Below are positions 43,502 to 53,189 of a stretch of DNA of 64,000 bases, one piece after another. Source of the stretch: Marinobacter caseinilyticus. GTDB lineage: Bacteria > Pseudomonadota > Gammaproteobacteria > Pseudomonadales > Oleiphilaceae. The translations under genes and the position numbers were made by a program. Location: the NCBI RefSeq assembly GCF_011074955.1, contig NZ_WUQJ01000012.1, forward strand, positions 62,001 to 126,000, given 5' to 3'. How positions within the stretch are numbered: the first letter of the stretch is position 1; the number at the start of each line of letters is the position of its first letter. Below the pieces are notes generated by a model. That model searched no databases and was not told where the DNA came from. It saw only the letters and a program-made list of their open reading frames with translations.

Positions 43502-44976
43502 GTGAAGAAATTCTGATCAATGTTACGCCGGTTGAAACCCGTGTCGCCCTGGTCGAAAACGGCATGTTGCAGGAAGCCTACATTGAGCGAGCCAGTCGCA
43601 AGGGCATCGTGGGCAATATCTATAAAGGCAAGGTCGTTCGGGTGTTGCCAGGCATGGAAGCCGCGTTTGTCGACATTGGGCTGGAGCGTGCCGCTTTCAT
43701 TCATGCTTCGGATGTTGTCAATGGGGCTTCCGACGAGCCTGACCTGGAAGTGTCACGCACCGTGCCGGATATTCGTTCTTTGCTGCGGGAAGGTCAATCC
43801 CTGGTGGTTCAGGTGACCAAGGACCCAATCGGGACCAAAGGGGCACGTTTGACCACGCAACTGTCGGTGCCGTCCCGGTACCTTGTCTTCATGCCGGGCG
43901 TGAGTCATATCGGTATTTCCCAGCGCATCGAAGATGACACCGAACGAGCCCGGCTAAAGGCCATTGTGGAAGAGAATGCGCAAGCCCAGGGCGAACCGCA
44001 GGGCGGCTATATTATCCGCACGGCGGCGGAAGCCGCATCAGCGGAGGACTTGATCGCAGATATGCACTACCTGCACCGGCTCAGCCAGTCCATCCATGAG
44101 CGCATTAAGGCGGCGGCCGTGCCCGCGGTAATCTACCAGGATTTACCGCTGTTTATCCGCACTATCCGGGACCTGATTCGGCCACAGACGGAGAAGGTCA
44201 GAATTGATTCTCGCGAAAGCCACCAACGGGTGATGCAATTTGTCAGCGAATTTGTGTCGGAGTTCTCCGACAAAGTTGAATACTATCCGGGCGAACGCCC
44301 AATCTTCGATTTGTACAGTGTTGAGGATGAAATCCAGAAGGCGCTGAGTCGTAAGGTACAACTCAAGTCCGGCGGTTATGTGATTATCGACCAGACCGAA
44401 GCGATGACCACCATCGATATCAACACCGGAGCGTTTGTGGGTCACCGCAACCTCGAAGAAACCATCTTCAAAACCAACCTGGAGGCTGCGCGTGCGATCA
44501 GCCGTCAGCTCAGGTTGCGAAATCTTGGTGGCATCATCATTATTGATTTCATTGACATGGAAGACGCCGAGCACCGGCGTCAAGTCCACCGAATGCTTGA
44601 GAAGATGCTGGAACGGGACCACGCCAAAACCAAGATTACCGGAGTGTCCGAGCTTGGTCTGGTCGAAATGACCCGCAAGCGCACCACTGAAAGCCTCGGT
44701 CAGTTACTGTGTGAACCCTGTCCAATTTGTGATGGGCGCGGCTTTCTGAAAACCGGTGAAACGGTTTGCTTTGAGATTTTCCGCGAGATTCTGCGGGTTA
44801 ACCGGGCGTATGAAGCCGAAAGCTATTTGGTGATGGCGTCCCAGAGTGTCGTGGATCGATTACTGGATGAAGAGTCTGACAATGTGGCCGACCTGGAAAC
44901 GTTTATTGGCAAGTCCATCCGCTTTCAGGTTGAGGCGTTTTATAGTCAGGAACAGTATGATGTAGTTTTACTTTAG
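43498..44976 (+). CDS. rng: Ribonuclease G
   Basis: RNase G is an endonuclease that matures the 5' end of 16S rRNA and decays some mRNAs. The ATG at 43498 overlaps the maf stop (ATGA) and gives 492 residues beginning MSEEILINVTPVETRVAL. An S1 domain (about 38-120), the RNase H/DNase I-like catalytic part with DINTGAF and IDFIDMED aspartates, and the zinc-link CEPCPIC motif are present. It lacks the long C-terminal scaffold of RNase E. Confidence 0.97.
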   Translation: MSEEILINVTPVETRVALVENGMLQEAYIERASRKGIVGNIYKGKVVRVLPGMEAAFVDIGLERAAFIHASDVVNGASDEPDLEVSRTVPDIRSLLREGQSLVVQVTKDPIGTKGARLTTQLSVPSRYLVFMPGVSHIGISQRIEDDTERARLKAIVEENAQAQGEPQGGYIIRTAAEAASAEDLIADMHYLHRLSQSIHERIKAAAVPAVIYQDLPLFIRTIRDLIRPQTEKVRIDSRESHQRVMQFVSEFVSEFSDKVEYYPGERPIFDLYSVEDEIQKALSRKVQLKSGGYVIIDQTEAMTTIDINTGAFVGHRNLEETIFKTNLEAARAISRQLRLRNLGGIIIIDFIDMEDAEHRRQVHRMLEKMLERDHAKTKITGVSELGLVEMTRKRTTESLGQLLCEPCPICDGRGFLKTGETVCFEIFREILRVNRAYEAESYLVMASQSVVDRLLDEESDNVADLETFIGKSIRFQVEAFYSQEQYDVVLL

Positions 44977-44990
44977 GATTTCGGTTTTGC

Positions 44991-47900
44991 ATGTCCCGAT
45001 TACCTGCTGATTCCACGTCACGCGGCCCGTTGCTGAGCGGTTTGCTCCGTGCCGCAAGTTTGGTGTGGTGGCTGGTGTTCACGGTGCTCGTGTTGCTGGC
45101 CTTATACGCGGGTGGCGGGCGCCAGCTTACCCAGCATATTGACAACTATCGCACTGATCTCGAGAACCGGCTCTCCCAGGAACTCGGACAGTCGGTCACC
45201 ATCGACAGCCTCAGCGCCCGCTGGCAATGGCTCGATCCCATCCTGGAAGCTCGCAACCTGACAATACAGCGCTCCGACAGCGCTGAACCTGCGGCACAAC
45301 TACGCCACTTGAGAATACGACTGGACAGTCTGGCCTCGCTGCTTCGATTCAGGGTGGTGTTCCGCGAATTCGAGGCCGACGGCCTGGATCTGACACTGTC
45401 CCGTACCGCGCATGGCAAGATAACCATTGATGGCATTGATGCCCTCGGGGAGTTGGATCAGGGCCTTATTGAAGACATTGCCGAATCGAGTGCGCAGGTG
45501 TGGGTTGATCGGCTCGGTGCCTGGCTGTCAGACCCATTTATCCGGATAACCCGAGTTAATCTCGGCATCAAGGTGCCGGGTGATCCGGTTCAGCACCTTG
45601 ATATCCCGCAGGCTGACCTGACTTATGACAACGGTTTGTTTCAGGCCAGTGGCCGAGCCATGCGTTCGGGCACCACGGAGCAAGTTGCGAGCTTTAACCT
45701 TTCCGGGCATCACTTTTTCCGCAGCGGGTTTGACGGTCGATTGTACCTCGACGTGAATTCGGGGCGGCTGTTTGACGGCCTGGTGAAGGGGCTTGGCTGG
45801 AAGCACCTGGCGATTCTGGGTTTTGATGTGTCCGGCCAGGGCTGGCTGACGTTTGAAAAAGGCCGCCTGATTCGGGGGCAAGGCAAAGTCAGAATGCCTT
45901 TCCTCCAGTTGGCAGTGGATCGCGAGACACTGGCACCGATTGAAAGCATCACGGCCGACGTGGGTTGGCGTCCGTCCCGCTTGGGTACCGAGTCCAAAGG
46001 TGTTGAATTTGGTGAGCTGCATCTGCGAAATTTGTCCTGGCGTTGGTCGTCCATTGACGCCCCGCCATTTGATGTGATGCTGACGCTTGCAAACGGCGAG
46101 TGGCTGGTAGCCGGGCAGGGCATCCCTGCAGGACCAGTGCGGCGACTGGCTGTTGGTCTCCAGCTGTTGCCCGGAGATGCGGCAGCAAGACTGGCAAGGT
46201 ATCAGCCCCGGGGAACATTGAATAACGTGGTGCTGAGCGTTCCGTCATACGCCGGCGACGCCTTCGCCTTCAGCGCCGCACTGGCGGATGTGAGTATTCA
46301 GCCCGTCAATGGTGCGCCGGGCGTCATCGGCTTGTCGGGACAACTGACGGCGAATCAAGATGGCGGCCGGGTAACGCTTGCAAGCAATAACGCCGAACTG
46401 AATTTTCCGGAGTTGTTTCTTGAACCCTGGACGTTTTCGGCACTGAGCGCGACGGTATCGTGGGTGCTGGACGACCATGTCACTCGGGTATTTTCAGATA
46501 ACATCGAATTGGCTTACCAGGAAGCAACGGCGTTCACCGGTCGCTTCGATTTGCGTCTGGACAAGCAGGGCGAGGACACGCTGGGCCTTCAAGTAGGCCT
46601 CCAGCAGGCTACGGCAGGCATGTTGGCGGATTTCGTGCCGGCAAAGGTTGTGAATGCGGCGCTGTATGACTGGCTGACCACGTCGATCACAGCAGCAACG
46701 ATCAGCGAAGGGGTGTTTTACGGCCATGGCTTGATTGGCGCCGAATCGTCGGCCGGATCCTTTACGTCGTCGATGAATTTCAAATTTCAGGATGCCACTG
46801 TGCGCTACAACAGTGACTGGCCTGTCGTGTCCGGGGTAAGGGGCGAAGTGGATGTCCATAATGGCCGAGCGGATGTGCGCCTGAGCCAAGGCATTACCGA
46901 TGGGGTGACCCTGAACCCCACGGCTGTCCAGGTGGGGCGGAATACCGAGGGCGTTACTGGGGTAACGGTGACGACGTCCGCCTCCCTGTCTGGCGATACC
47001 GCCAACCGGTGGCTTTCAACCACGCCTTTGGCGGCCATGGCCGGTGCAGCAGGTGAAAGTGTCACCCTGGGTGGCCGTTATGATGTCGAGCTGGAGCTAA
47101 TGGTACCGCTGGACGCCGACCACAACGCCGAAGTTGACCTTGTCGTCACCACCCAAACCGGTGAGGTGCGTTACGCTGACACGGATCTGACCTGGTCAGA
47201 GCTGGCGGGGCGGATACAGTTTAACTCGCGCGAGGGGTTTACCGGATCGCCGCTCCAGGGGCGTTTTATGGGGGATGCGGTGACCGTTCAACTGGCATTG
47301 GATGACAGCAATGGTCGGCTTCGTATTGTTCAAAACGGTCGCCTGAGCGTGTCCGGGTTGCTGCAGTTGGCGGAGATGGCACCGGAGACACAAACCGGTG
47401 TTGCCGGCGATACGGATTATACCGCGAGCCTGTCAGTGATGACGGATGGCGCGCCGGTGCTCGCGATCGAGTCCAGCCTTCGTGGCTTGGCTATCGACTG
47501 GCCGGCCCCGTTGTCTAAATCCTCCGGTGAAACGGCGCCACTGAATGTCACCGTTGATTGGGCATCCGGTCGGGGCGCGCATGTGGTGGGCAATTGGCAG
47601 CAGCGGCTTGGGTTTAATCTGCAGTGGCAGGGCCAACGCTTTCAGCGGGGCCGGATTGGTCTTGAGGCGAATTCGGTCTCGCTGCCCGATAAAGACGGTC
47701 TGGTTATCTTCGGACCGCTGGCGCAATTGGATGTGGAGCGCTGGCACACCCTGTGGCGCCAGCGGTCGGTGGCGATCGGTGGCGATCGCGATGCTGTTTA
47801 TACCTGGTTGCGCAACGTTGATCTGAATGTCGGTCGCTTGCTGTTGGCCGGTCGGGCATTTTCATCCATCTCGATTCATGTCCGGCCAGAACCCTACGGC

Positions 47901-48914
47901 TGGATTCTGGAAGCCCAGTCGGATCAAGTGGTTGGCCGCATTTTGGTGCCGTCGGGGGCAACAGATGCGGTTCAGGTGAATATGACCAAGTTGGTGTTGC
48001 CCCGAACCGAGAGTGACGATACGACCGAAACGCCGCTTACGGTGCCTGAACAGGTAGCCGCGTTTCGAAGGCTTGGGCTGGGTACGTGGCCGGACATTCA
48101 GGTCCAGATTGACACCCTCGTTATTGACGAGGAAAACCTGGGTTCCTGGCTGTTTCGGGTGGAGCCAGAGCATGACACATTATTCGTGAAATCCCTTGAG
48201 GGTCAGCTCAACGCATTGACGTTCAAGGGTGAATTGGCCTGGCGTATTCTGGATGAGACTCCGATGACCAGCCTGGCGGGGGAAATGACCGGAGGCAGTC
48301 TTGCCGGACTTTCCAGTCTGGTGGATGGGGAGGTCCCTTTTCGCAATACAAAGAGCCAGATGCTGGTCGACGTAAGTTGGCAGGGCGGGCCAGACAGCGT
48401 GGACTATCAATCACTCAATGGCACCGTCAGTATGCGTTTTGATAACGGGGTGATTCTGGAACAGAACAATACGGCACAGATGTTTCGGGTTTTCAATCTG
48501 TTGAATTCAGACACCCTGCTGCGACGTCTAAAACTGGATTTTTCGGATCTATACGAAGCCGGCGTAGCGTTTGATGCGATTTCAGGGAAGGCCAAGTTGA
48601 GCGATGGCACATTGACCTGGGATCCGGAGATGCAAATTGTTGGGCCCTCGGGGGCATTTAAACTGTCTGGAACGACCAGTCTGGTAGACGAATCGTTGGA
48701 CATGCGCCTGGTGGTGGTCTTACCGCTGACCCAGAATCTTCCGCTGGCCGCATTGCTGCTCGGCGCATCGGCACCGATTGGTGGCGCATTGTTTGTGCTG
48801 GATAAAGTGTTGGGCGATCCGTTGAGCAAACTGACCAGCGCAACCTATAGTGTAAAGGGCACCTGGAGTAATCCAGACGTGCGATTGCGCAGTGTTTTTG
48901 ACACTGGCAAGTGA
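44991..48914 (+). CDS. yhdP: AsmA-like transport protein YhdP
   Basis: A giant 1307-residue inner-membrane-anchored protein of the TIGR02099/AsmA-like family. Relatives (YhdP, TamB, YdbH) form hydrophobic-groove bridges that carry phospholipids to the outer membrane. One N-terminal helix (about residues 20-42, SLVWWLVFTVLVLLALYAGG) precedes a very long periplasmic beta-rich region, with an AsmA C-terminal domain (GTVSMRFDNGVILEQNNTAQ, then LDMRLVVVLPLTQNLPLAAL). It follows rng by 14 bp, the conserved order. Lipid transport is established for E. coli relatives and inferred here; the window also carries the opposing Mla genes. Confidence 0.94.
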   Translation: MSRLPADSTSRGPLLSGLLRAASLVWWLVFTVLVLLALYAGGGRQLTQHIDNYRTDLENRLSQELGQSVTIDSLSARWQWLDPILEARNLTIQRSDSAEPAAQLRHLRIRLDSLASLLRFRVVFREFEADGLDLTLSRTAHGKITIDGIDALGELDQGLIEDIAESSAQVWVDRLGAWLSDPFIRITRVNLGIKVPGDPVQHLDIPQADLTYDNGLFQASGRAMRSGTTEQVASFNLSGHHFFRSGFDGRLYLDVNSGRLFDGLVKGLGWKHLAILGFDVSGQGWLTFEKGRLIRGQGKVRMPFLQLAVDRETLAPIESITADVGWRPSRLGTESKGVEFGELHLRNLSWRWSSIDAPPFDVMLTLANGEWLVAGQGIPAGPVRRLAVGLQLLPGDAAARLARYQPRGTLNNVVLSVPSYAGDAFAFSAALADVSIQPVNGAPGVIGLSGQLTANQDGGRVTLASNNAELNFPELFLEPWTFSALSATVSWVLDDHVTRVFSDNIELAYQEATAFTGRFDLRLDKQGEDTLGLQVGLQQATAGMLADFVPAKVVNAALYDWLTTSITAATISEGVFYGHGLIGAESSAGSFTSSMNFKFQDATVRYNSDWPVVSGVRGEVDVHNGRADVRLSQGITDGVTLNPTAVQVGRNTEGVTGVTVTTSASLSGDTANRWLSTTPLAAMAGAAGESVTLGGRYDVELELMVPLDADHNAEVDLVVTTQTGEVRYADTDLTWSELAGRIQFNSREGFTGSPLQGRFMGDAVTVQLALDDSNGRLRIVQNGRLSVSGLLQLAEMAPETQTGVAGDTDYTASLSVMTDGAPVLAIESSLRGLAIDWPAPLSKSSGETAPLNVTVDWASGRGAHVVGNWQQRLGFNLQWQGQRFQRGRIGLEANSVSLPDKDGLVIFGPLAQLDVERWHTLWRQRSVAIGGDRDAVYTWLRNVDLNVGRLLLAGRAFSSISIHVRPEPYGWILEAQSDQVVGRILVPSGATDAVQVNMTKLVLPRTESDDTTETPLTVPEQVAAFRRLGLGTWPDIQVQIDTLVIDEENLGSWLFRVEPEHDTLFVKSLEGQLNALTFKGELAWRILDETPMTSLAGEMTGGSLAGLSSLVDGEVPFRNTKSQMLVDVSWQGGPDSVDYQSLNGTVSMRFDNGVILEQNNTAQMFRVFNLLNSDTLLRRLKLDFSDLYEAGVAFDAISGKAKLSDGTLTWDPEMQIVGPSGAFKLSGTTSLVDESLDMRLVVVLPLTQNLPLAALLLGASAPIGGALFVLDKVLGDPLSKLTSATYSVKGTWSNPDVRLRSVFDTGK

Positions 48915-48964
48915 TAGGGGCCTGCAACAGTAGGCGCTTGTGATTCCTCCTTGGAGTGGGTGTT

Positions 48965-49807
48965 ATGGTAGAGAGTAGCGCAAGCAAGGTGGCCGCCATT
49001 CAAATGGTCAGTGGCTCGGATATTCAAACAAATCTGGACGAGGCCAAGCGTTTGCTGGTCGAGTCCGCTGAGGCGGGTGCCTTGGTGGCTGTGCTGCCGG
49101 AAAATTTTGCGGTGCTGAATACCCGGCAGATGTTGGAGCAGGGGCGCAGGGAATCGGTTGCGTCCGGAGAGATACGTGCCTTTATTGCTGAGCAGGCTTC
49201 GGAACTGGGCATCTGGATAGTGGCAGGGTCGATGCCATTGGCAACCCGCCCGGACGGTCACCTGATTGGTGACCGTGTTCGAGCCGCCTGTCTTGTGTAT
49301 GACGACCTGGGTGCGGAGGTCGCACGGTATGACAAGGTTCACTTATTCGACGCAACGGTTGAAGACGCGCAGGGGCAATACCGTGAATCCGATACCTTTG
49401 AGCCCGGCAGTCCTGTGGTGACAGTGGAGACTCCGGTCGGGGTGCTGGGTCTGGCTATTTGTTATGACTTACGTTTCCCGGAGCTCTTCCGTGCCCTCAG
49501 GGCCAAGGGCGCCGAATGGATTTCGTTGCCCAGTGCCTTTACTTACAATACCGGTGACGCGCACTGGCATGCGCTGCTTCGCGCCCGCGCCATCGAGAAT
49601 CAGGTCTGGATGGTTGCGCCGGGGCAGGGTGGGCACCACAGCGCTCGCCGTCAAACCTACGGTCACTCAATGATCGTTGATCCGTGGGGCAAAATTGTTG
49701 TGGAACGCGAGGAGGAGGGCGCGGGGATCGTGACCGCTTCGCTGGACAGGCAACTGATGGAGGAAGTGCGCACCCGCATGCCGGTCTGGACCCACCGCCG
49801 ACTTTAG
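48965..49807 (+). CDS. Carbon-nitrogen hydrolase (Nit1/Nit2-like)
   Basis: A 280-residue nitrilase-superfamily amidase. The triad is visible as Glu46 (VLPENF), Lys124 (RYDKVHLFD) and Cys166 (AICYDLRFPELFRAL). The ATG at 48965 has GGAG 8 bases upstream; a GTG at 48956 is less likely. The best guess is a deaminated-glutathione or omega-amidase-like repair enzyme, unproven. In Pseudomonas tldD follows directly; here the next gene is darP on the other strand. Confidence 0.9.
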   Translation: MVESSASKVAAIQMVSGSDIQTNLDEAKRLLVESAEAGALVAVLPENFAVLNTRQMLEQGRRESVASGEIRAFIAEQASELGIWIVAGSMPLATRPDGHLIGDRVRAACLVYDDLGAEVARYDKVHLFDATVEDAQGQYRESDTFEPGSPVVTVETPVGVLGLAICYDLRFPELFRALRAKGAEWISLPSAFTYNTGDAHWHALLRARAIENQVWMVAPGQGGHHSARRQTYGHSMIVDPWGKIVVEREEEGAGIVTASLDRQLMEEVRTRMPVWTHRRL

Positions 49808-49818
49808 CGACAGGCCAG

Positions 49819-49849
49819 GGAGCCTCTCAATAGACTAGCCAGAGGTTCC
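49819..49849. terminator. Possible convergent terminator between nitrilase and darP
   Basis: Arms ggagcctct (49819-49827) and agaggttcc (49841-49849) pair at 9 positions counting one G-U. A short T/G-rich stretch follows on the + strand. It overlaps the darP stop. Confidence 0.4.
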
Positions 49850-50377
49850 TTGGTTCTCGTCCTGATCGATGCGTTCCCTCAGGTATCGGAACAACTTTGT
49901 GCTGTGGCCCGTGTTGGTGCCCTTTTCGGCATCTCGCCGGGCGTTGCGTACCAGATTTCTGAGGTGCTGCACCTCCGCTGAAGGGCAGTAGTCGAGAAAT
50001 TCGCCAACCGCAGTGTCGCCTTCTGCGATGAAGCGATCCCGCCAACGCTCAGCCAGATGCAGTCGCCGGGTGTGTTCGTGGCTACCGGCATTGACGGCTT
50101 CTACCGCGCGCAACAGCTCATCAATATTTTCTTCCAGTCGAATCACTTTGCCGAGGTACTGAAGGTGTCTGCGCCGGGCTTCCCGCTGCCGGATGCGTTG
50201 GGATTCCTCAATCGCATGCCGTAAACGATCGCTCATGGGCAAGGCAATCAGCTGATCGGCCCGCAACTCCATAATGTGTTTTCCCAGATCCTGAAGGGCG
50301 TGCATTTCACGCTTAAGCTGGGATTTACTCTTGCCCAGTTCATCTTCAAACTGATCATCGGACTGCTGGTCGTTCAT
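49835..50377 (-). CDS. darP: Ribosome-associated protein DarP (YjgA)
   Basis: A 180-residue DUF615 protein that promotes a late step of 50S subunit assembly. The charged start (KSKSQLKREMHALQDLGKHI) and the helical core with EARRRHLQYLGKVIRLEE and the terminal TKLFRYLRERID are family-typical. In Pseudomonas it sits between tldD and pmbA; both are missing here. It follows mgtE on the minus strand after 38 bp. Confidence 0.94.
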   Translation of the reverse strand: MNDQQSDDQFEDELGKSKSQLKREMHALQDLGKHIMELRADQLIALPMSDRLRHAIEESQRIRQREARRRHLQYLGKVIRLEENIDELLRAVEAVNAGSHEHTRRLHLAERWRDRFIAEGDTAVGEFLDYCPSAEVQHLRNLVRNARRDAEKGTNTGHSTKLFRYLRERIDQDENQGTSG

Positions 50378-50415
50378 GCCATTGCCTGTTGAGTATGTGA
50401 GCGTATGCGGCCTTA

Positions 50416-51777
50416 TCAGGCGTAAAATATAGAGGCCAGGCCCAGAAAGGCCATAAACCCGACAACGTCTGTCACGGTTGTCAGGATGACGCCGCCAGCC
50501 AATGCGGGGTCAATGTTGCGGGACTTGAGAAACAGAGGTAGCACGGTGCCCACAAAAGCGGCCGCAATCAGATTAATAATCAGCGCCGATGCGATGATAG
50601 CGCCAATGAGGATATCGTGAAACCAGATCGTGGCCGCAATTGATACCACCACCGCCCAAAGCAGGCCGTTCAGGGCGCCCACGAGGAACTCCCGGTTCAG
50701 CAGCCAGCGCACGTTGGTACCACTGATCTGACCGACGGCCATGCCACGGATCACCAGGGTCAGGGTCTGACTCCCTGCGATACCGCCCATACTGGCCACA
50801 ATCGGCATCAGCACCGCCAGCGCAACCACCTTTTCGATGGTACCTTCAAACAGGCCAATCACCGCAGACGCAATAAAGGCGGTAATCAGGTTGATACCGA
50901 GCCAGACGGCCCGGCGTCGGGCAGTTTTCATGACCGGCGCGAAGGTGTCTTCATCTTCATCCAGACCGGCCATGCTCATCAAGGAGTGGTCGGCGTCCTC
51001 GCGAATAACATCGACCACGTCATCGATGGTGATCCGGCCCAGGAGTTTGCCGCCTTCACCCACCACCGGGGAGGATATCAAGTCGTAGCGCTCGAACAGG
51101 GTCGCCACCTGGGTGTCCGACATGGTCACGGGGATCGGCTCAATGTCCGTGTCCATCACTTCGCGGACAGTTGCTCCGGGGTTGGACACCAGCATTTTTG
51201 TGATTGGCAGTACGCCGATATACTCATCCCGCCGGCTGACAACAATCAGGCTGTCGGTCATGGGGGGCAAGTTGCGGTGGCGCCGCAGGTAACGTAACAC
51301 TACATCGATACTGATGTCCGGACGCACCGTGATGGTGTCCGTATTCATCAGACCGCCGGCGGTGTCCTCGGGGTAAGCGAGTACTTCCTCTACCCGTTGC
51401 CGGTCCTGCTCATCCATGGTGTCGAGCACTTCCTGAATGACGGTGTCAGGAAGTTGCTGGAGTAAGTCGGCGAGATCGTCCGACTCGAAGTCCTCGATGA
51501 TCGTCGCCAGCTCTTGAGCGTTCAGCTTGCTGAGAAAGTAGCCCCGAATATCATCGCTCAGATACTGGAGTACTTCGCCCTCAAGATTTTTATCGACCAG
51601 GTTCCAGAGCAGGGCACGTTGACGGGGCGGTGATGATTCCAGCAGGTGCGCGATATCGCTGGGGCTCAAGCCGCCGTTCAGGATGCGCGCAACCTGCTTC
51701 AGGGCACCACTGTCCAGCGCTTCGCCGAGGGAGCGTAGCCGCTGGCGGGCCTGGCTGTTTTCCAGTATCTCTGCCAT
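50416..51777 (-). CDS. mgtE: Magnesium transporter MgtE
   Basis: A 453-residue Mg2+ channel. It has the N-terminal helical MgtE-N domain (residues 1-130, with FESDDLADLLQQLPD), two CBS domains (about 135-255) that sense Mg2+, and five C-terminal membrane helices (from about 285) carrying GSQTLTLVIRG. Length and order are normal. The upstream gap has a TATAAT box and an A8/T8 run, so it may have its own promoter and leader. Confidence 0.95.
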   Translation of the reverse strand: MAEILENSQARQRLRSLGEALDSGALKQVARILNGGLSPSDIAHLLESSPPRQRALLWNLVDKNLEGEVLQYLSDDIRGYFLSKLNAQELATIIEDFESDDLADLLQQLPDTVIQEVLDTMDEQDRQRVEEVLAYPEDTAGGLMNTDTITVRPDISIDVVLRYLRRHRNLPPMTDSLIVVSRRDEYIGVLPITKMLVSNPGATVREVMDTDIEPIPVTMSDTQVATLFERYDLISSPVVGEGGKLLGRITIDDVVDVIREDADHSLMSMAGLDEDEDTFAPVMKTARRRAVWLGINLITAFIASAVIGLFEGTIEKVVALAVLMPIVASMGGIAGSQTLTLVIRGMAVGQISGTNVRWLLNREFLVGALNGLLWAVVVSIAATIWFHDILIGAIIASALIINLIAAAFVGTVLPLFLKSRNIDPALAGGVILTTVTDVVGFMAFLGLASIFYA

Positions 51778-51815
51778 GAATCACCCAGGGTTTGGACAGG
51801 CCTTAGCGGCGCAAT

Positions 51816-51823
51816 AAAAAAAA
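51816..51823 (-). promoter_or_regulatory. T8 run in the mgtE leader
   Basis: On the minus strand a run of eight T follows an imperfect stem (ACGT and GG pairing with CC and ACGT across a 2x2 internal loop). It lies about 40 bp before the mgtE start. It could be an attenuator or the terminator of the ptsO transcript. The stem is weak. Confidence 0.3.
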
Positions 51824-51893
51824 CGTCAGGCGTGGTCTGAGACCGAACGTGCCAGCGTGAATCGGATTTACCGTGTGTCTAAAAAACTGTTTT

Positions 51894-51922
51894 ATTATAG
51901 CGAAGTTATGTCAGAAAGGTGA
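51894..51922 (-). promoter_or_regulatory. Possible mgtE promoter
   Basis: A perfect -10 TATAAT lies on the minus strand at 51899-51894; the hexamer 17 bases upstream is TCACCT, a poor -35. It is about 120 bp before mgtE, downstream of ptsO. Confidence 0.35.
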
Positions 51923-52029
51923 GCTAATGCGGTAAGTGAATCCCGTATGCCTCTCTGGTCCTTGGTCTCCGCTGGTTCGAAGTAAGGGGGGCGCGCTGGC
52001 GGTATGCGCTTGCCATGTACAGTGGGTGC

Positions 52030-52299
52030 TTACTCGCCTTCGCCAAAATAGTCTTCAATCAATTCCACCAATGCCTCCTTGGCAGCGACTTCATCGGTAC
52101 CGTCAATTACCAGCTCTATCTCAGTGCCTTTGCTGGCCGCCAGCATCATAACGGACATGATGCTTTTGCCGTCCACTTCCCGTCCATCCTTGCCGAGTAA
52201 AACGCGGCTCTGGTACTGCGAAGCAGTGCCCACAAGTTTGGCTGCGGCACGGGCATGGAGGCCAAGTTTGTTTGTAATAATGACGGGATGTCGAATCAT
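52030..52299 (-). CDS. ptsO: HPr-like phosphocarrier NPr
   Basis: The phosphocarrier of the nitrogen PTS, passing phosphate from EI-Ntr to PtsN. The 89-residue protein has the phosphorylated His15 in NKLGLHARAAAKLV and the serine-46 region GKSIMSVMMLAASKGTEI. It begins 8 bp after rapZ. The EI-Ntr gene (ptsP) is not in the window. Confidence 0.95.
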   Translation of the reverse strand: MIRHPVIITNKLGLHARAAAKLVGTASQYQSRVLLGKDGREVDGKSIMSVMMLAASKGTEIELVIDGTDEVAAKEALVELIEDYFGEGE

Positions 52300-52307
52300 A
52301 ACGGTCT

Positions 52308-53189
52308 TCAGGACTCTGCAGGCTTAATGTGAAGCAGTTCGGAATGACGAACCTGCACATTATTGTATTGTTGAGAGAAATATTTGCCCAGTTGATCGCA
52401 GGCATAAACTGAACGGTGCTGACCGCCGGTACAACCGATCGATATCGTCATGTAGCTGCGATTGTTTTTGGCAAAATCTGGCAGCCAGGTTTCCAAAAAT
52501 CCGATTAGGTCGTTGATCATCTTCCGGGTAGCCGGCTCCGACTCCAAAAACTCGGCCACGGCGGAGTCGAGGCCGGTAAACCTGCGCAGACTCGTGTCCC
52601 AATAAGGGTTGGGCAGGCACCGAACATCAAACACATAGTCTGAATCAACAGGGACGCCGTGCTTGAACCCGAAAGACTGGAACAGCAGCGCCAATTCCTG
52701 CTCACGCCGACCGGCAACACGCTGCTTGACCATGTCTCTCAGTTCGTACATTGAGACGTCGGTGGTGTCGACGTGGAGGTCCGCAAGCCTTGCCAGGGGT
52801 TCCAGCAGAAGTTTTTCGTAAGTGATGGCCTCCCGCAGGGAGGTTTTTTCGTCGCTCAGAGGGTGCTTGCGACGGGTTGCATGAAAACGCTGTAAAAGGG
52901 CTTGATCGGTGGCATCAAGGAAGATGATCTCCAACTTGAGCCCTGATTGCTGCAACTGCTGATAGATGCCCTCAAAATTGGCAATCTCACCCGACAGATT
53001 GCGGGCATCAATACTGACAGCAATCTTGTCGAGCCGACCCGGTGATGCGTGGGTGGTGGCTTCACGGGTGAGCGGGAACAGCAAGCCAATGGGCAAGTTG
53101 TCAATGCAGTAGAACCCTAGGTCCTCCAGTACATGCAGTACGGTGCTTTTACCGGAGCCTGAGCGGCCACTAACGATAATCAGCTTCAT
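52308..53189 (-). CDS. rapZ: RNase adapter protein RapZ
   Basis: RapZ is a nucleotide-binding RNA-binding protein that in enterics guides RNase E to the GlmZ sRNA. The 293-residue protein has Walker A GRSGSGKST (residues 8-16), LDATDQALLQRFHATRRKHPL and the C-terminal IGCTGGQHRSV motif. It follows ptsN after a 311-bp gap, larger than usual for this operon. Confidence 0.95.
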   Translation of the reverse strand: MKLIIVSGRSGSGKSTVLHVLEDLGFYCIDNLPIGLLFPLTREATTHASPGRLDKIAVSIDARNLSGEIANFEGIYQQLQQSGLKLEIIFLDATDQALLQRFHATRRKHPLSDEKTSLREAITYEKLLLEPLARLADLHVDTTDVSMYELRDMVKQRVAGRREQELALLFQSFGFKHGVPVDSDYVFDVRCLPNPYWDTSLRRFTGLDSAVAEFLESEPATRKMINDLIGFLETWLPDFAKNNRSYMTISIGCTGGQHRSVYACDQLGKYFSQQYNNVQVRHSELLHIKPAES

